A DNA stretch of 64,000 nucleotides, taken from assembly GCA_964552325.1 (NCBI GenBank), contig CAZKHA010000001.1, positions 1 through 64,000 on the forward strand, given 5' to 3'. The position numbers and the translations under genes were made by a program. The notes beneath the pieces are model-generated. The model saw only the letters and a program-made list of their open reading frames with translations, had not been told where the DNA came from and did no database searches. This document shows, in pieces, positions 54,078 through 62,470 of the stretch (position 1 is the stretch's first letter; each line of letters opens with the position of its first letter). The DNA comes from CAZKCK01 sp964552325. Its GTDB lineage: Bacteria > Bacteroidota > Bacteroidia > Bacteroidales > TTA-H9.

Positions 54078-55271
54078 ATGACAGACCCAAACCAAAGCAA
54101 AACAGCGATTTTATATATAGGTGGTGATTCAAGCCTTATCAAAAACATCACTTTGGATAGCAGATTTAACTTATATCATGTTGAAAATGCTTTGGAGGGG
54201 TTGGATTTATTACAAAAAAACATTCTTTTCGATTCCATCTTGTGCGAAATGTGGCTACCAGGAAGCACTGGTATAGAGTTTTTCAAGCTTTTTTCATCAA
54301 CCCACCTTTCAACATACACGGTAATCCCGTTTATCTTGGTAATACATGATTTTGATAATCAAATATATAAAGAGGCTTTTGAACTCGGGATCAATGATTT
54401 ATACGTAAAACCGTTAAACCTTGATCACATTCTTTTGAGGATAGATTTTATTAAAAAGCATGCAAGCACCATCAAAAACCAAAAAAATGAAGCGCCTGTA
54501 ACTAGTACCCACAAGATGGATCCGCGGAAACGCATGTTTGATATTATCGTTGCTGGTTTTGCTCTTTTGGTGTTGTCACCTCTACTTGGGTTATTTGCTG
54601 CCGCCATTTGGATTGAATCAGGGTTCAAAGGCAAGGTTTATTACACATCGAAACGATTTGGACAGTATCAAATATTTTATTTTTATAAACTTAGGAGCAT
54701 GCATCTTGATGCTGATAAGCGACTTTTGGAGCTATCTCACATGAATCAATACGCTAAGGAAGCGGTTGAAGCTGATCTTAACACGCTATGCCCGCGTTGT
54801 GCCCAACTACCAAAAGGACAATACTGCTCTCATTTACTTGATTACGGGACTAGCAAGACCTGCGAATACTGGTTTTTGGAGAAAAAAAAGGTAAAAGGCC
54901 AGGTTGCATTCCTTAAAATCAAGAACGATCCGAGGGTAACCAATGTTGGTAGAATTATTCGAAATACTAGTATTGATGAACTGCCACAGCTTTTTAACGT
55001 TTTAAAAGGCGATATGTCGATAGTGGGCAACAGGCCTTTACCTTTATATGAAGCAAATATGCTGACCACCGATCAGTACAGCAAACGTTTTAGTGCACCT
55101 GCAGGAATCACCGGCCTATGGCAAGTGGAGCTTAGAGGCAAAAAAGGCAATATGTCAGAGGAAGAACGTAAGATGTTAGATAACAACTATGCCGATAATA
55201 ACTCCTTTTGGGGCGATATAATATTGATTTTAAGGACTATACCTGCACTTTTCCAAAAAGAAAGCGTATAA
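54078..55271 (+). CDS. Polyprenyl-phosphate sugar phosphotransferase with N-terminal pseudo-receiver domain and Cys insert
   Basis: A 397-residue fusion. Residues 1-~125 have receiver topology but lack the acidic pair (YIGGD) and carry Glu57 at the phospho-Asp position (SILCEMWLPGSTG); Lys111 is kept. From ~150 it is a bacterial sugar transferase (WbaP/WcaJ-type small PGT): membrane re-entrant helix FDIIVAGFALLVLSPLLGL, YKLRSMHLDADKR, catalytic Asp300-Glu301 in SIDELPQL, and MSIVGNRPLPLYEA. Between them is a ~70-residue insert with Cys238, 241, 250 and 262 (CPRC pair), possibly zinc-binding. The enzyme should start the repeat unit by loading a sugar phosphate onto undecaprenyl phosphate. Confidence 0.92.
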   Translation: MTDPNQSKTAILYIGGDSSLIKNITLDSRFNLYHVENALEGLDLLQKNILFDSILCEMWLPGSTGIEFFKLFSSTHLSTYTVIPFILVIHDFDNQIYKEAFELGINDLYVKPLNLDHILLRIDFIKKHASTIKNQKNEAPVTSTHKMDPRKRMFDIIVAGFALLVLSPLLGLFAAAIWIESGFKGKVYYTSKRFGQYQIFYFYKLRSMHLDADKRLLELSHMNQYAKEAVEADLNTLCPRCAQLPKGQYCSHLLDYGTSKTCEYWFLEKKKVKGQVAFLKIKNDPRVTNVGRIIRNTSIDELPQLFNVLKGDMSIVGNRPLPLYEANMLTTDQYSKRFSAPAGITGLWQVELRGKKGNMSEEERKMLDNNYADNNSFWGDIILILRTIPALFQKESV

Positions 55272-56033
55272 ATGAAACTAAAGCTTATACTATTTGTATT
55301 CGTACTAATTGTTGTTCCACAACTGCGTAGCTCTGCACAAGGACCCAGTCTTGATGAAGAGTTTAACCCAATTGTGGACGATATTACGAAGCGTATACCA
55401 AGTTTGGAGGCTTTAGTAGATTCCGCTGTTGCAAACTCACCTTATTTGAAGTTTAGGGATGCTGAGATTGAAGTTGCCAACTATAAATATCTGAACGAAC
55501 GAAGTCAACTGCTTCGCAATATTGGTTTTAGCCTTGAAACCCGGTATGGTTTGTTAAATAATTATTCAGAAAACTATTCAGGAATAGTTTCTGTTCCTGT
55601 TGGTAGTACCTTAAGCAATCAATTTCAATATGGTGCAGGTGCCTATATCAAAATTCCGCTTTATGACTTAACCAATCGCAAAAACACCAATAAGCTGGCT
55701 AAGAAAGAAATTGAGCAAGCTATTAATCACCGGAACGAATTGATTCATGAAATAAAGCGAGATGTTATCGTGCAATATAATGATTTGATACTTAGACAAA
55801 AACTATTAAAAATTGGTAGCGATAACATGCTTACTTCTGAAATGCAGCTAAAAATGGCCGAAAAGCAGTTTATGAACGGTTCCCTTCCACTTGGTGAAAT
55901 GTCGCGGATGATGGATATAAATGCCCGGGCACGAATGGAGTATGAAGAACAAAAAACTGCATTTATAACCGCCTATCAACTACTGGAAATTACTGTAGGC
56001 CTCAAGTTTAACCTAGTAAACCGAATAGATTGA
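55272..56033 (+). CDS. Half-length TolC-like outer-membrane protein of the EPS locus
   Basis: A 253-residue exported protein starting directly after the previous stop codon. The signal peptide (MKLKLILFVFVLIVVPQL) ends near AQG. The sequence has one TolC/OEP-like repeat: SLEALVDSAVANSPYLKFRDAEIEVANYKYL-type start, beta hairpin residues (~95-135) and long helices (EIKRDVIVQYNDLILRQK, MAEKQFMNGSLPLGEM). Full TolC proteins have two such repeats and ~450 residues. It may trimerise as an unusual channel, oligomerise further, or be a periplasmic partner. No frameshift or truncation is visible, and no wza-type export gene is present. Confidence 0.8.
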   Translation: MKLKLILFVFVLIVVPQLRSSAQGPSLDEEFNPIVDDITKRIPSLEALVDSAVANSPYLKFRDAEIEVANYKYLNERSQLLRNIGFSLETRYGLLNNYSENYSGIVSVPVGSTLSNQFQYGAGAYIKIPLYDLTNRKNTNKLAKKEIEQAINHRNELIHEIKRDVIVQYNDLILRQKLLKIGSDNMLTSEMQLKMAEKQFMNGSLPLGEMSRMMDINARARMEYEEQKTAFITAYQLLEITVGLKFNLVNRID

Positions 56034-56035
56034 CG

Positions 56036-58726
56036 ATGGATATATTCAGAATACTTAAACTTCTGCAACGTAATCTGTTGTTATTGATTTTGGTACCATT
56101 GATTTTGGTTATCATTGTTGCTTATTTAACACGTAAGCCCGATCTAAAATATGAATCAGATACTACCATCTATACAGGCTTCGCTTCTGGTTATTCGTTA
56201 GATCAAGATAAGGGATTTAACCTTTTTGCAACCAACAATACCTTCGATAACTTAATCAATATCATTCAATCGAGAGACGTTGCAATTGAAACGGGTATTC
56301 GGCTATTTACCCAAAACCTGATGCTGAAAAGTTATAATCCATCTTACATAGGCAAAGAAGACTACTTAAACTTGCATCGTAGAACACCTAAGTACATTAA
56401 AGACCTCATTATTCATGATAATGAAATAGATACATCAGATCAAACTTCCTACATGGGTGTTACGAATGGTAATGGAGCTGACAGCATTTTTTTGGAGAAT
56501 GGCGATTTTGTTTTCGATAACAAACTGATTCATACAGTTAAGGCTGATGAAACCTTATTCTCGATTGCTAAAGATAATAACATAGCCGTGAGTGATTTAA
56601 TGAACATTAACAACCTCTTAGATTACTCGATTGAACCTGGTAAAAATATTATCCTAAAAGATGGAAACCGAATTGCAAGTGATTCAACTATTGTACTTTT
56701 TGACTCCGCAGATATCAAAATGGAAGTTGCCAAACTGAACTTAAGCAATTATGAAAAGTCGGTTCAAATTCTGATGGCTTATGCAATGGCCAATGACACC
56801 AACTATATTTATAAGCTACTGAATTCCAGCAATCCATATTATAGCATCGACGCTATAAAAAGTGTAACTGTGCGCCGCGTTCAAAGCAGCGACCTAATTA
56901 CTTTAAAGTTTACCAGCTTTGATCCAGGTATATGCTTACAAACTTTAACCATCATTTCAGAGGTATTTATACGAAAATTTAAGACCATTAACGAGAACTC
57001 ATCCGATGCAGTTGTTAAGTACTTTATTAATGAAGTAAACAAATCGGCTAAACGGCTTCAAAAAGCTGAGGAACGACTCTTAGAATTCAACAAGCGCAAT
57101 AATATTATCAACTACTACGAGCAAAGTAAAGCGGTTGCCAATGTAAAGGAAGAATTGGACCTGACTTACCAAAAAGAACAAATACGCTATGAATCAGCAG
57201 CTAGTGTTCTTAAAAAGCTTGAAGAAAAGCTTAGTGTGCAAGATAAAATACAACTTAAAACTGCTGAAATTCTTGAATTGCGTGATAAGCTTTCAAACAT
57301 AACCTCACAGATTACACTTACCGAAGTTTACCAAGATCCGGATCCTAAGAACAGGGCTAAATTAGAAGAACTTAAAATTCAATCGGATAAGTTAAAGAAA
57401 AACCTAGAAGGGCAAATTGGTCAATTTTATAGCTATACCAATACTACGGATGGCTTGCCTTTGGCTGACTTATTGACCCAATGGTTAGCCAATGTTGTAA
57501 TTTATGAGGAAAGTAAGGCCAGCATGCGCGTACTAGCCAACCGTATCCGCGATTTTTCGGAGTACTACAAAACCTTCGCCCCATTAGGATCAACGCAAAA
57601 GAAAATTGAACGCGAAATAAATGTTGCAGAGCAAGAATATCTCTCACTACTACATAGCTTGAACCTCAGTAAGTTAAAACAACAAAACATTGAGTTATCA
57701 TCCAACATCAAAGCTGTTGACCCTCCTTATTTTCCATTAAAGCCAATACCGGGTAAAGAAAAACTCTTGGTAATTGCTGCCGGACTGTTCGGATTTTTCT
57801 TGGTTTTGATTTTGATTCTGGCCTTAGAATATTTTGATAATACCATTAGAACCCCAGATAGGTTAGAGGAATTCTCGAAATTGAAGATAGCTGGAACCTT
57901 CCCAAGGGTAACTTCACGATACAAGAACTACAACTTTCAATTCATTACCAATAGGTTAATTGAATTAATGGTTCATAACATACGGTACAATGCCCTTAAT
58001 GGAAACCATATAGCTAAACCAAGGTTAATTATCCTATTTAGTCCGATGCGGCGTGAAGGGAAAACCTTTTTAGGCAGCCGTATTGCCCATAAACTTCGTG
58101 AGTTTGGTGAACGCACTGCCTTCATCACCTTTGTAAAGCCCAATGAACCAGATGCGAACAGTTATTTGATACCTTCTTCAACATCAAGGCCCACTGCTAG
58201 TAATGCTAGCAACGATCTTAGAAAAAAGGTATCGAAAGTAGTCAAGCCCAGTATTTGGGAAGGGATGGGAAACGCATTTAAACTTAAAAGAAGCAAAACG
58301 TCGTTGATATCAGAACCTGAGCCAAGTTATGATAACTTTAGGTATTTAGCTGATACTTCATATGTTGAAGCCGTAGGATTGAGTAGCTTAACCTACGTTG
58401 ATGCTCCCCCTACCCTGCAGGAATACAAATATCTACTGTTGGAAATACCAAGTATTATCTACAACCCCTACCCGATGGATATTTTTAGTCAAGCTGATGT
58501 TTCTATCATGCAAGTACGCTCGAATAGGGTTTGGAAAAAATCGGATACTTTAGCTCTCGCCACAGTTATAAAAGTATTGAAAAACAAGCCACTAGGAATC
58601 CTTAATGGTGTAGAAATCGACGTCCTAGAAAACATTTTGGGCGAATTGCCAAAACGAAGAAGCCATTTGAGGCGCGCACTAAAACAGTTAATAAGCTTAC
58701 AATTTCACGAAAAACAGACCATCTAA
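56036..58726 (+). CDS. Wzz/Wzc-like polysaccharide co-polymerase with LysM insert and degenerate ATPase domain
   Basis: An 896-residue inner-membrane protein. TM1 is at ~12-33. A Wzz-type periplasmic part is interrupted by a LysM-like domain at ~163-206 (HTVKADETLFSIAKDNNIAV, NNLLDYSIEPGKNIIL). Long coiled coil follows at ~310-480, then a GNVR-like region and TM2 (~577-598). The cytoplasmic end resembles a BY-kinase ATPase: P-loop SPMRREGKTFLGSRIAHKL near 670, but Walker A' lacks its Asp and Walker B reads LLLEIPS with Glu instead of Asp. There is no C-terminal Tyr cluster. It probably sets chain length and bridges to the wall; kinase activity is doubtful. An upstream TTG at 56030 is rejected as start. 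Confidence 0.85.
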   Translation: MDIFRILKLLQRNLLLLILVPLILVIIVAYLTRKPDLKYESDTTIYTGFASGYSLDQDKGFNLFATNNTFDNLINIIQSRDVAIETGIRLFTQNLMLKSYNPSYIGKEDYLNLHRRTPKYIKDLIIHDNEIDTSDQTSYMGVTNGNGADSIFLENGDFVFDNKLIHTVKADETLFSIAKDNNIAVSDLMNINNLLDYSIEPGKNIILKDGNRIASDSTIVLFDSADIKMEVAKLNLSNYEKSVQILMAYAMANDTNYIYKLLNSSNPYYSIDAIKSVTVRRVQSSDLITLKFTSFDPGICLQTLTIISEVFIRKFKTINENSSDAVVKYFINEVNKSAKRLQKAEERLLEFNKRNNIINYYEQSKAVANVKEELDLTYQKEQIRYESAASVLKKLEEKLSVQDKIQLKTAEILELRDKLSNITSQITLTEVYQDPDPKNRAKLEELKIQSDKLKKNLEGQIGQFYSYTNTTDGLPLADLLTQWLANVVIYEESKASMRVLANRIRDFSEYYKTFAPLGSTQKKIEREINVAEQEYLSLLHSLNLSKLKQQNIELSSNIKAVDPPYFPLKPIPGKEKLLVIAAGLFGFFLVLILILALEYFDNTIRTPDRLEEFSKLKIAGTFPRVTSRYKNYNFQFITNRLIELMVHNIRYNALNGNHIAKPRLIILFSPMRREGKTFLGSRIAHKLREFGERTAFITFVKPNEPDANSYLIPSSTSRPTASNASNDLRKKVSKVVKPSIWEGMGNAFKLKRSKTSLISEPEPSYDNFRYLADTSYVEAVGLSSLTYVDAPPTLQEYKYLLLEIPSIIYNPYPMDIFSQADVSIMQVRSNRVWKKSDTLALATVIKVLKNKPLGILNGVEIDVLENILGELPKRRSHLRRALKQLISLQFHEKQTI

Positions 58727-58743
58727 TTCACAAAAGGAAGTAA

Positions 58744-60108
58744 ATGCTGAAGAAGATTAATAAAGTGCTAAATGACAGTAATTTCCTATCATTGACCGGT
58801 AATTTAGTATCGGCAATATTAGGTGCTGCTAGCTTTATGCTTCTTACCAGAACCTACGAGAAAAGCATTTTTGGTGAATGGGTTTTATTCTTGACAATGA
58901 GCACTTTCATCGAAATGTTCAGATTTGGATTGACTAAAACTGCCTTGGTGAGGTTTCTTTCAGGTGCAGAGCCTGATGAATGGAAACGCTTGGTAGGAGC
59001 CAACTATGTTATTGGAATAGCTTTAACAATACTCATTGGCATCGTTTTGTATGTTTCACTGTGGTTGTTTTATCAACCTATTGCTTCAAAAGGTTACTTA
59101 ATGTTCTTTTTGTGGTATCCCTTGTTAGCTTTGGTCAACCTACCATTTAATAATGCGTTAACTGTATTACAAGCTGAGGACAAATTTATGGAGATGCTGG
59201 TTATTAGGATTTTAAGTGGTTTTCTTTTCGTTGCAATCCTTGCAGCTAATCTTTGGGCTGGCATAAACCTTAGTTTGCAAAGCATGATTGTTTCGTATTT
59301 AGCCATTAATCTACTAACCTCAATACTAGTTCTTATTAAGAAATGGGATGGGTTAATCTACTTGTTTCATTCTACCAAAGCTACTGTTAAACTTTTGCTT
59401 GAGTTTGGAAAATATACTACCGTAACAATGATAGGATCAAACCTGCTGCGTTCGGCAGATACCATTATTATTAGTTTAAGCCCTTTAGGACCCACAGCTG
59501 TAGCCTTGTATAGTATTCCGTTAAAACTAAACGAAGTTGTTCAAATACCTTTGCGTAGTTTTACTGCCACTGCTTTTCCTCGTATGTCGAAAGCAAGTAT
59601 TCAAGGTAATCAGCAAACTGTTCGGGATATTTTTTACCATTATGCCGGTCTGATGACCTATATGTTCATTCCCTTAGCTTTGGGTGGTTTTATTTTTGCA
59701 GAAGAATTGGTTTTGCTATTAGGTGGCAAGCAATATCTTGAACCAGACCCAAGTACTGGAGCGAGTGCCGTTGTACTCTTTAAAATTTTCTCCTTATCAG
59801 CTCTTTTACTTCCTATTGACAGATTAACAGGGGTGGCACTCGATGCCATAAATAAGCCTCGGAAGAACTTTTACAAGATTTTGGTGATGGTTGCTGCCAA
59901 TGTTATTGGCGATCTGATTGCTGTTTTCTATTTCAACAGTTTGGTTGGTGTTGCTTGGGCAACTATCCTATTTACCTTTATTGGCGTTGTTATCGGATTC
60001 AAATACCTTGATGATGAGATAGGTATTACGTTTAAACTTATCTTTACCAAAAGTTGGAAAATGATCATTAGCCTCGCAAGTGGGTCAAATCCCTATTGGA
60101 AAAAGTAA
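58744..60108 (+). CDS. Wzx-like oligosaccharide flippase (MOP/MATE superfamily)
   Basis: A 454-residue inner-membrane protein with about 12 hydrophobic segments. The N-terminal GNLVSAILGAASFMLLTRTY and FGEWVLFLTMSTFIEMFRFG match polysaccharide flippases that turn lipid-linked repeat units to the periplasm. It is 17 bases after the co-polymerase gene; AAGGAAG upstream of its ATG resembles a Shine-Dalgarno site, unusual in this phylum. Its stop overlaps the next start as TAATG. Substrate specificity cannot be read. Confidence 0.9.
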   Translation: MLKKINKVLNDSNFLSLTGNLVSAILGAASFMLLTRTYEKSIFGEWVLFLTMSTFIEMFRFGLTKTALVRFLSGAEPDEWKRLVGANYVIGIALTILIGIVLYVSLWLFYQPIASKGYLMFFLWYPLLALVNLPFNNALTVLQAEDKFMEMLVIRILSGFLFVAILAANLWAGINLSLQSMIVSYLAINLLTSILVLIKKWDGLIYLFHSTKATVKLLLEFGKYTTVTMIGSNLLRSADTIIISLSPLGPTAVALYSIPLKLNEVVQIPLRSFTATAFPRMSKASIQGNQQTVRDIFYHYAGLMTYMFIPLALGGFIFAEELVLLLGGKQYLEPDPSTGASAVVLFKIFSLSALLLPIDRLTGVALDAINKPRKNFYKILVMVAANVIGDLIAVFYFNSLVGVAWATILFTFIGVVIGFKYLDDEIGITFKLIFTKSWKMIISLASGSNPYWKK

Positions 60109-61637
60109 TGGATGGCTTGTTTTTAAAAGATACGGGGAGCAGTAAGCTCCAACGACCCAAGGTTTGGATAGGAATCATTTTATTGGCCATTGTATGTGCT
60201 GTATTAATCGGATTATCAGGGATAACCATGGCTGGGGCGCTTATATTCGCCCTTCTGTTTTTAGTTTTTCTAACGTTTTTGGTAAAATTCCCTCAATCAG
60301 GGCTTTATACTGCTATTGGCCTAGGGTTTGTTTTGTTAGGGGCTACAAGATATATTATTACAACCCAACCTGTTGGGCTTTTAATGGATGCAATACTTCT
60401 GTTGACATTTATTGGCCTAATTCTAAATAAATTCCCCAATAGGGTGGATTGGAAACCCGTAAACAAGGATATTTTTTACTTATCGCTTATTTGGGTGGCA
60501 TATTGTGCTATGCAAGTAGCTAATCCAGAGGCTCGTAGCTTCGATGCTTGGTTTGCAGCTATTCGGCCAATTGGCTTATATATGTTGCTATTTTCAATGT
60601 TGAGCCTTCTTTTTATCAACAACCCGAAACGCTTGAAAATACTCTTCCTTATTTGGGGAATATTCTCAATACTCGCCACTACTAAAGGAATGATTCAACA
60701 TTTTATTGGTGTAGATTCATATGAAAAAGCTTGGTTAGATGCTGGAGGATCTATAACCCACATTCTATTTGGAAAGCTCAGGGTGTTTTCATTTTATAGC
60801 GATGCTGGACAGTTTGGTGCAAATCAGGCATATACAGGAGTAGTGTTTTCTATTTTAGCGATTTCTGCACGAAACACTAGAGACAGGGTCTTTTATGGAA
60901 TAGTAGGATTATTAGGCTTTTATGGAATGATTCTTTCAGGAACCCGCGGTGCCATCTTTGTAGCATTTGCCGGATTTGCCTTGTTCTTCCTACACAAAAA
61001 AAATCTTGCCATCATGGTGTTAGGCATTTTCTTGGGAATCGGAGCCTTTACATTTTTCAAGTTCACACGCATAGGACAAGGTAATGCCCAAATTGCGCGT
61101 ATGCGTTCGGCTTTCGATCCCAACGATGCTTCACTCCTTGTAAGGCTTGAAAACCAACGAAGGCTGAAAATTTACATGGCCAACAAACCATTTGGTGCAG
61201 GATTAGGACATGGCGGTGTTAAAGCCCAAAAATATTTGCCAAACGCCTTTTTATCAAATGTTCCAACGGATAGCTGGTATGTGTTGATATGGGTTGAACT
61301 TGGTGTAATAGGCCTTGTAATTCACTTGTTTATACAATTTTACATTCTAATAAGAGGTTCATATTACCTTATGTTCGTATTAAGGGATAAAACACTCATT
61401 GCAAGTTGTAGTGCCTTAGCTTCTGGCATGATAGGAATAATGTTGGCATCATACGGAAATGCCATTATAGGTCAAATGCCCACCAGTCCATTAATTTATA
61501 CAGGTATGGCTGTCTTACTAAGTTCACCAGTTATCGACAAATACATCCGAGTTAATAAACGGAAAAAGACTTTACATCTCAAGTATCATAATCGATTAAA
61601 AAACAATAATCTACATCTTAGTTTACCCCATGCCTGA
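60108..61637 (+). CDS. O-antigen ligase/polymerase-type membrane protein (Wzy_C family)
   Basis: A 509-residue inner-membrane protein with about 11 hydrophobic segments and a large periplasmic loop. The Wzy_C region has YSDAGQFGANQAYTG, LSGTRGAIFVAFAGFALFF and the late FLSNVPTDSWYVLIWVELG. Such proteins polymerise or ligate glycan repeats on the periplasmic side. With a flippase, phosphoglycosyltransferase and co-polymerase next to it, a Wzy polymerase role is likelier than a lipid A ligase. ATG 60108 overlaps the flippase stop (TAATG) and is preferred to the TTG at 60096. Confidence 0.87.
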   Translation: MDGLFLKDTGSSKLQRPKVWIGIILLAIVCAVLIGLSGITMAGALIFALLFLVFLTFLVKFPQSGLYTAIGLGFVLLGATRYIITTQPVGLLMDAILLLTFIGLILNKFPNRVDWKPVNKDIFYLSLIWVAYCAMQVANPEARSFDAWFAAIRPIGLYMLLFSMLSLLFINNPKRLKILFLIWGIFSILATTKGMIQHFIGVDSYEKAWLDAGGSITHILFGKLRVFSFYSDAGQFGANQAYTGVVFSILAISARNTRDRVFYGIVGLLGFYGMILSGTRGAIFVAFAGFALFFLHKKNLAIMVLGIFLGIGAFTFFKFTRIGQGNAQIARMRSAFDPNDASLLVRLENQRRLKIYMANKPFGAGLGHGGVKAQKYLPNAFLSNVPTDSWYVLIWVELGVIGLVIHLFIQFYILIRGSYYLMFVLRDKTLIASCSALASGMIGIMLASYGNAIIGQMPTSPLIYTGMAVLLSSPVIDKYIRVNKRKKTLHLKYHNRLKNNNLHLSLPHA

Positions 61638-62451
61638 ATATAACGAGCTTCTTTTTATAGCCTATAAGGCAGCACAACAAGCTTCTAAAGCCATCTTGAA
61701 CGTGTATGATTCTGCATTTGATGTACAACTTAAGGCTGATCAAAGTCCATTAACATTAGCTGACCTACAATCGAATACAATAATCAACCAATTCCTATCA
61801 CAAACAAAATACCCAATTCTTAGTGAAGAAAACAAAGAAGTTTCGTATGATGTACGTTCGAATTGGGACACTTTTTGGATGGTAGATCCTTTGGATGGTA
61901 CAAAAGAGTTTGTAAATCGGAATGGTGAGTTTTCAATTAATATTGCTTTGATTAACAATGGCTTTCCGGTAATTGGCCTCTTATATATCCCTGTTGCAAA
62001 TTCCATTTATTTTGCGATAAAAGGGCTTGGTTCTCATTTTTTGGAGAAGGATAATCTGGGCATCAACACATTTGACGAACTCATAAAGTACTCACAGGCA
62101 ATAAATTATATTGCCCCTTCCAACAATTTGGTAAGGGTTGGTACAAGCCGTTCACATTTGAGTCAACAAACCATTGATTTTGTGGATACAATTTTAAAAC
62201 CAGGCAAGCAATGTGAAATGGTTCCGTCAGGCAGTGCTCAGAAATTTGGCTTATTTGCCCACGGAAAACTTGATATTTATCCTCGCTTAGCCCCTACGAT
62301 GGAATGGGATACGGCTGCAGGTCAGATAATTGCAGAGGAAGCCGGTGGAGAGGTTATAACTTGGCCCAATAGGAAAAGACTGTCGTACAACAAACTAAGC
62401 CTTACCAATCCTCACTTTATTGTACAACCAATAGGTTTTTTGTATCTTTAG
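61630..62451 (+). CDS. cysQ: 3'(2'),5'-bisphosphate nucleotidase, CysQ type
   Basis: A 273-residue inositol-monophosphatase-fold enzyme that removes the 3'-phosphate of PAP, the by-product of sulfotransferases. Metal-binding motifs are SEENKEV, WMVDPLDGTKEFVNRNGEF and MEWDTAAGQIIAEEAGG. It overlaps the polymerase-type gene by 8 bases and is clearly within the EPS operon. Its presence may mean the polysaccharide is sulfated and PAP must be recycled, but no sulfotransferase is seen in the window. Housekeeping sulfate assimilation is the alternative. Confidence 0.92.
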   Translation: MPEYNELLFIAYKAAQQASKAILNVYDSAFDVQLKADQSPLTLADLQSNTIINQFLSQTKYPILSEENKEVSYDVRSNWDTFWMVDPLDGTKEFVNRNGEFSINIALINNGFPVIGLLYIPVANSIYFAIKGLGSHFLEKDNLGINTFDELIKYSQAINYIAPSNNLVRVGTSRSHLSQQTIDFVDTILKPGKQCEMVPSGSAQKFGLFAHGKLDIYPRLAPTMEWDTAAGQIIAEEAGGEVITWPNRKRLSYNKLSLTNPHFIVQPIGFLYL

Positions 62452-62470
62452 AGCATCAAAAGCTGCTCAC

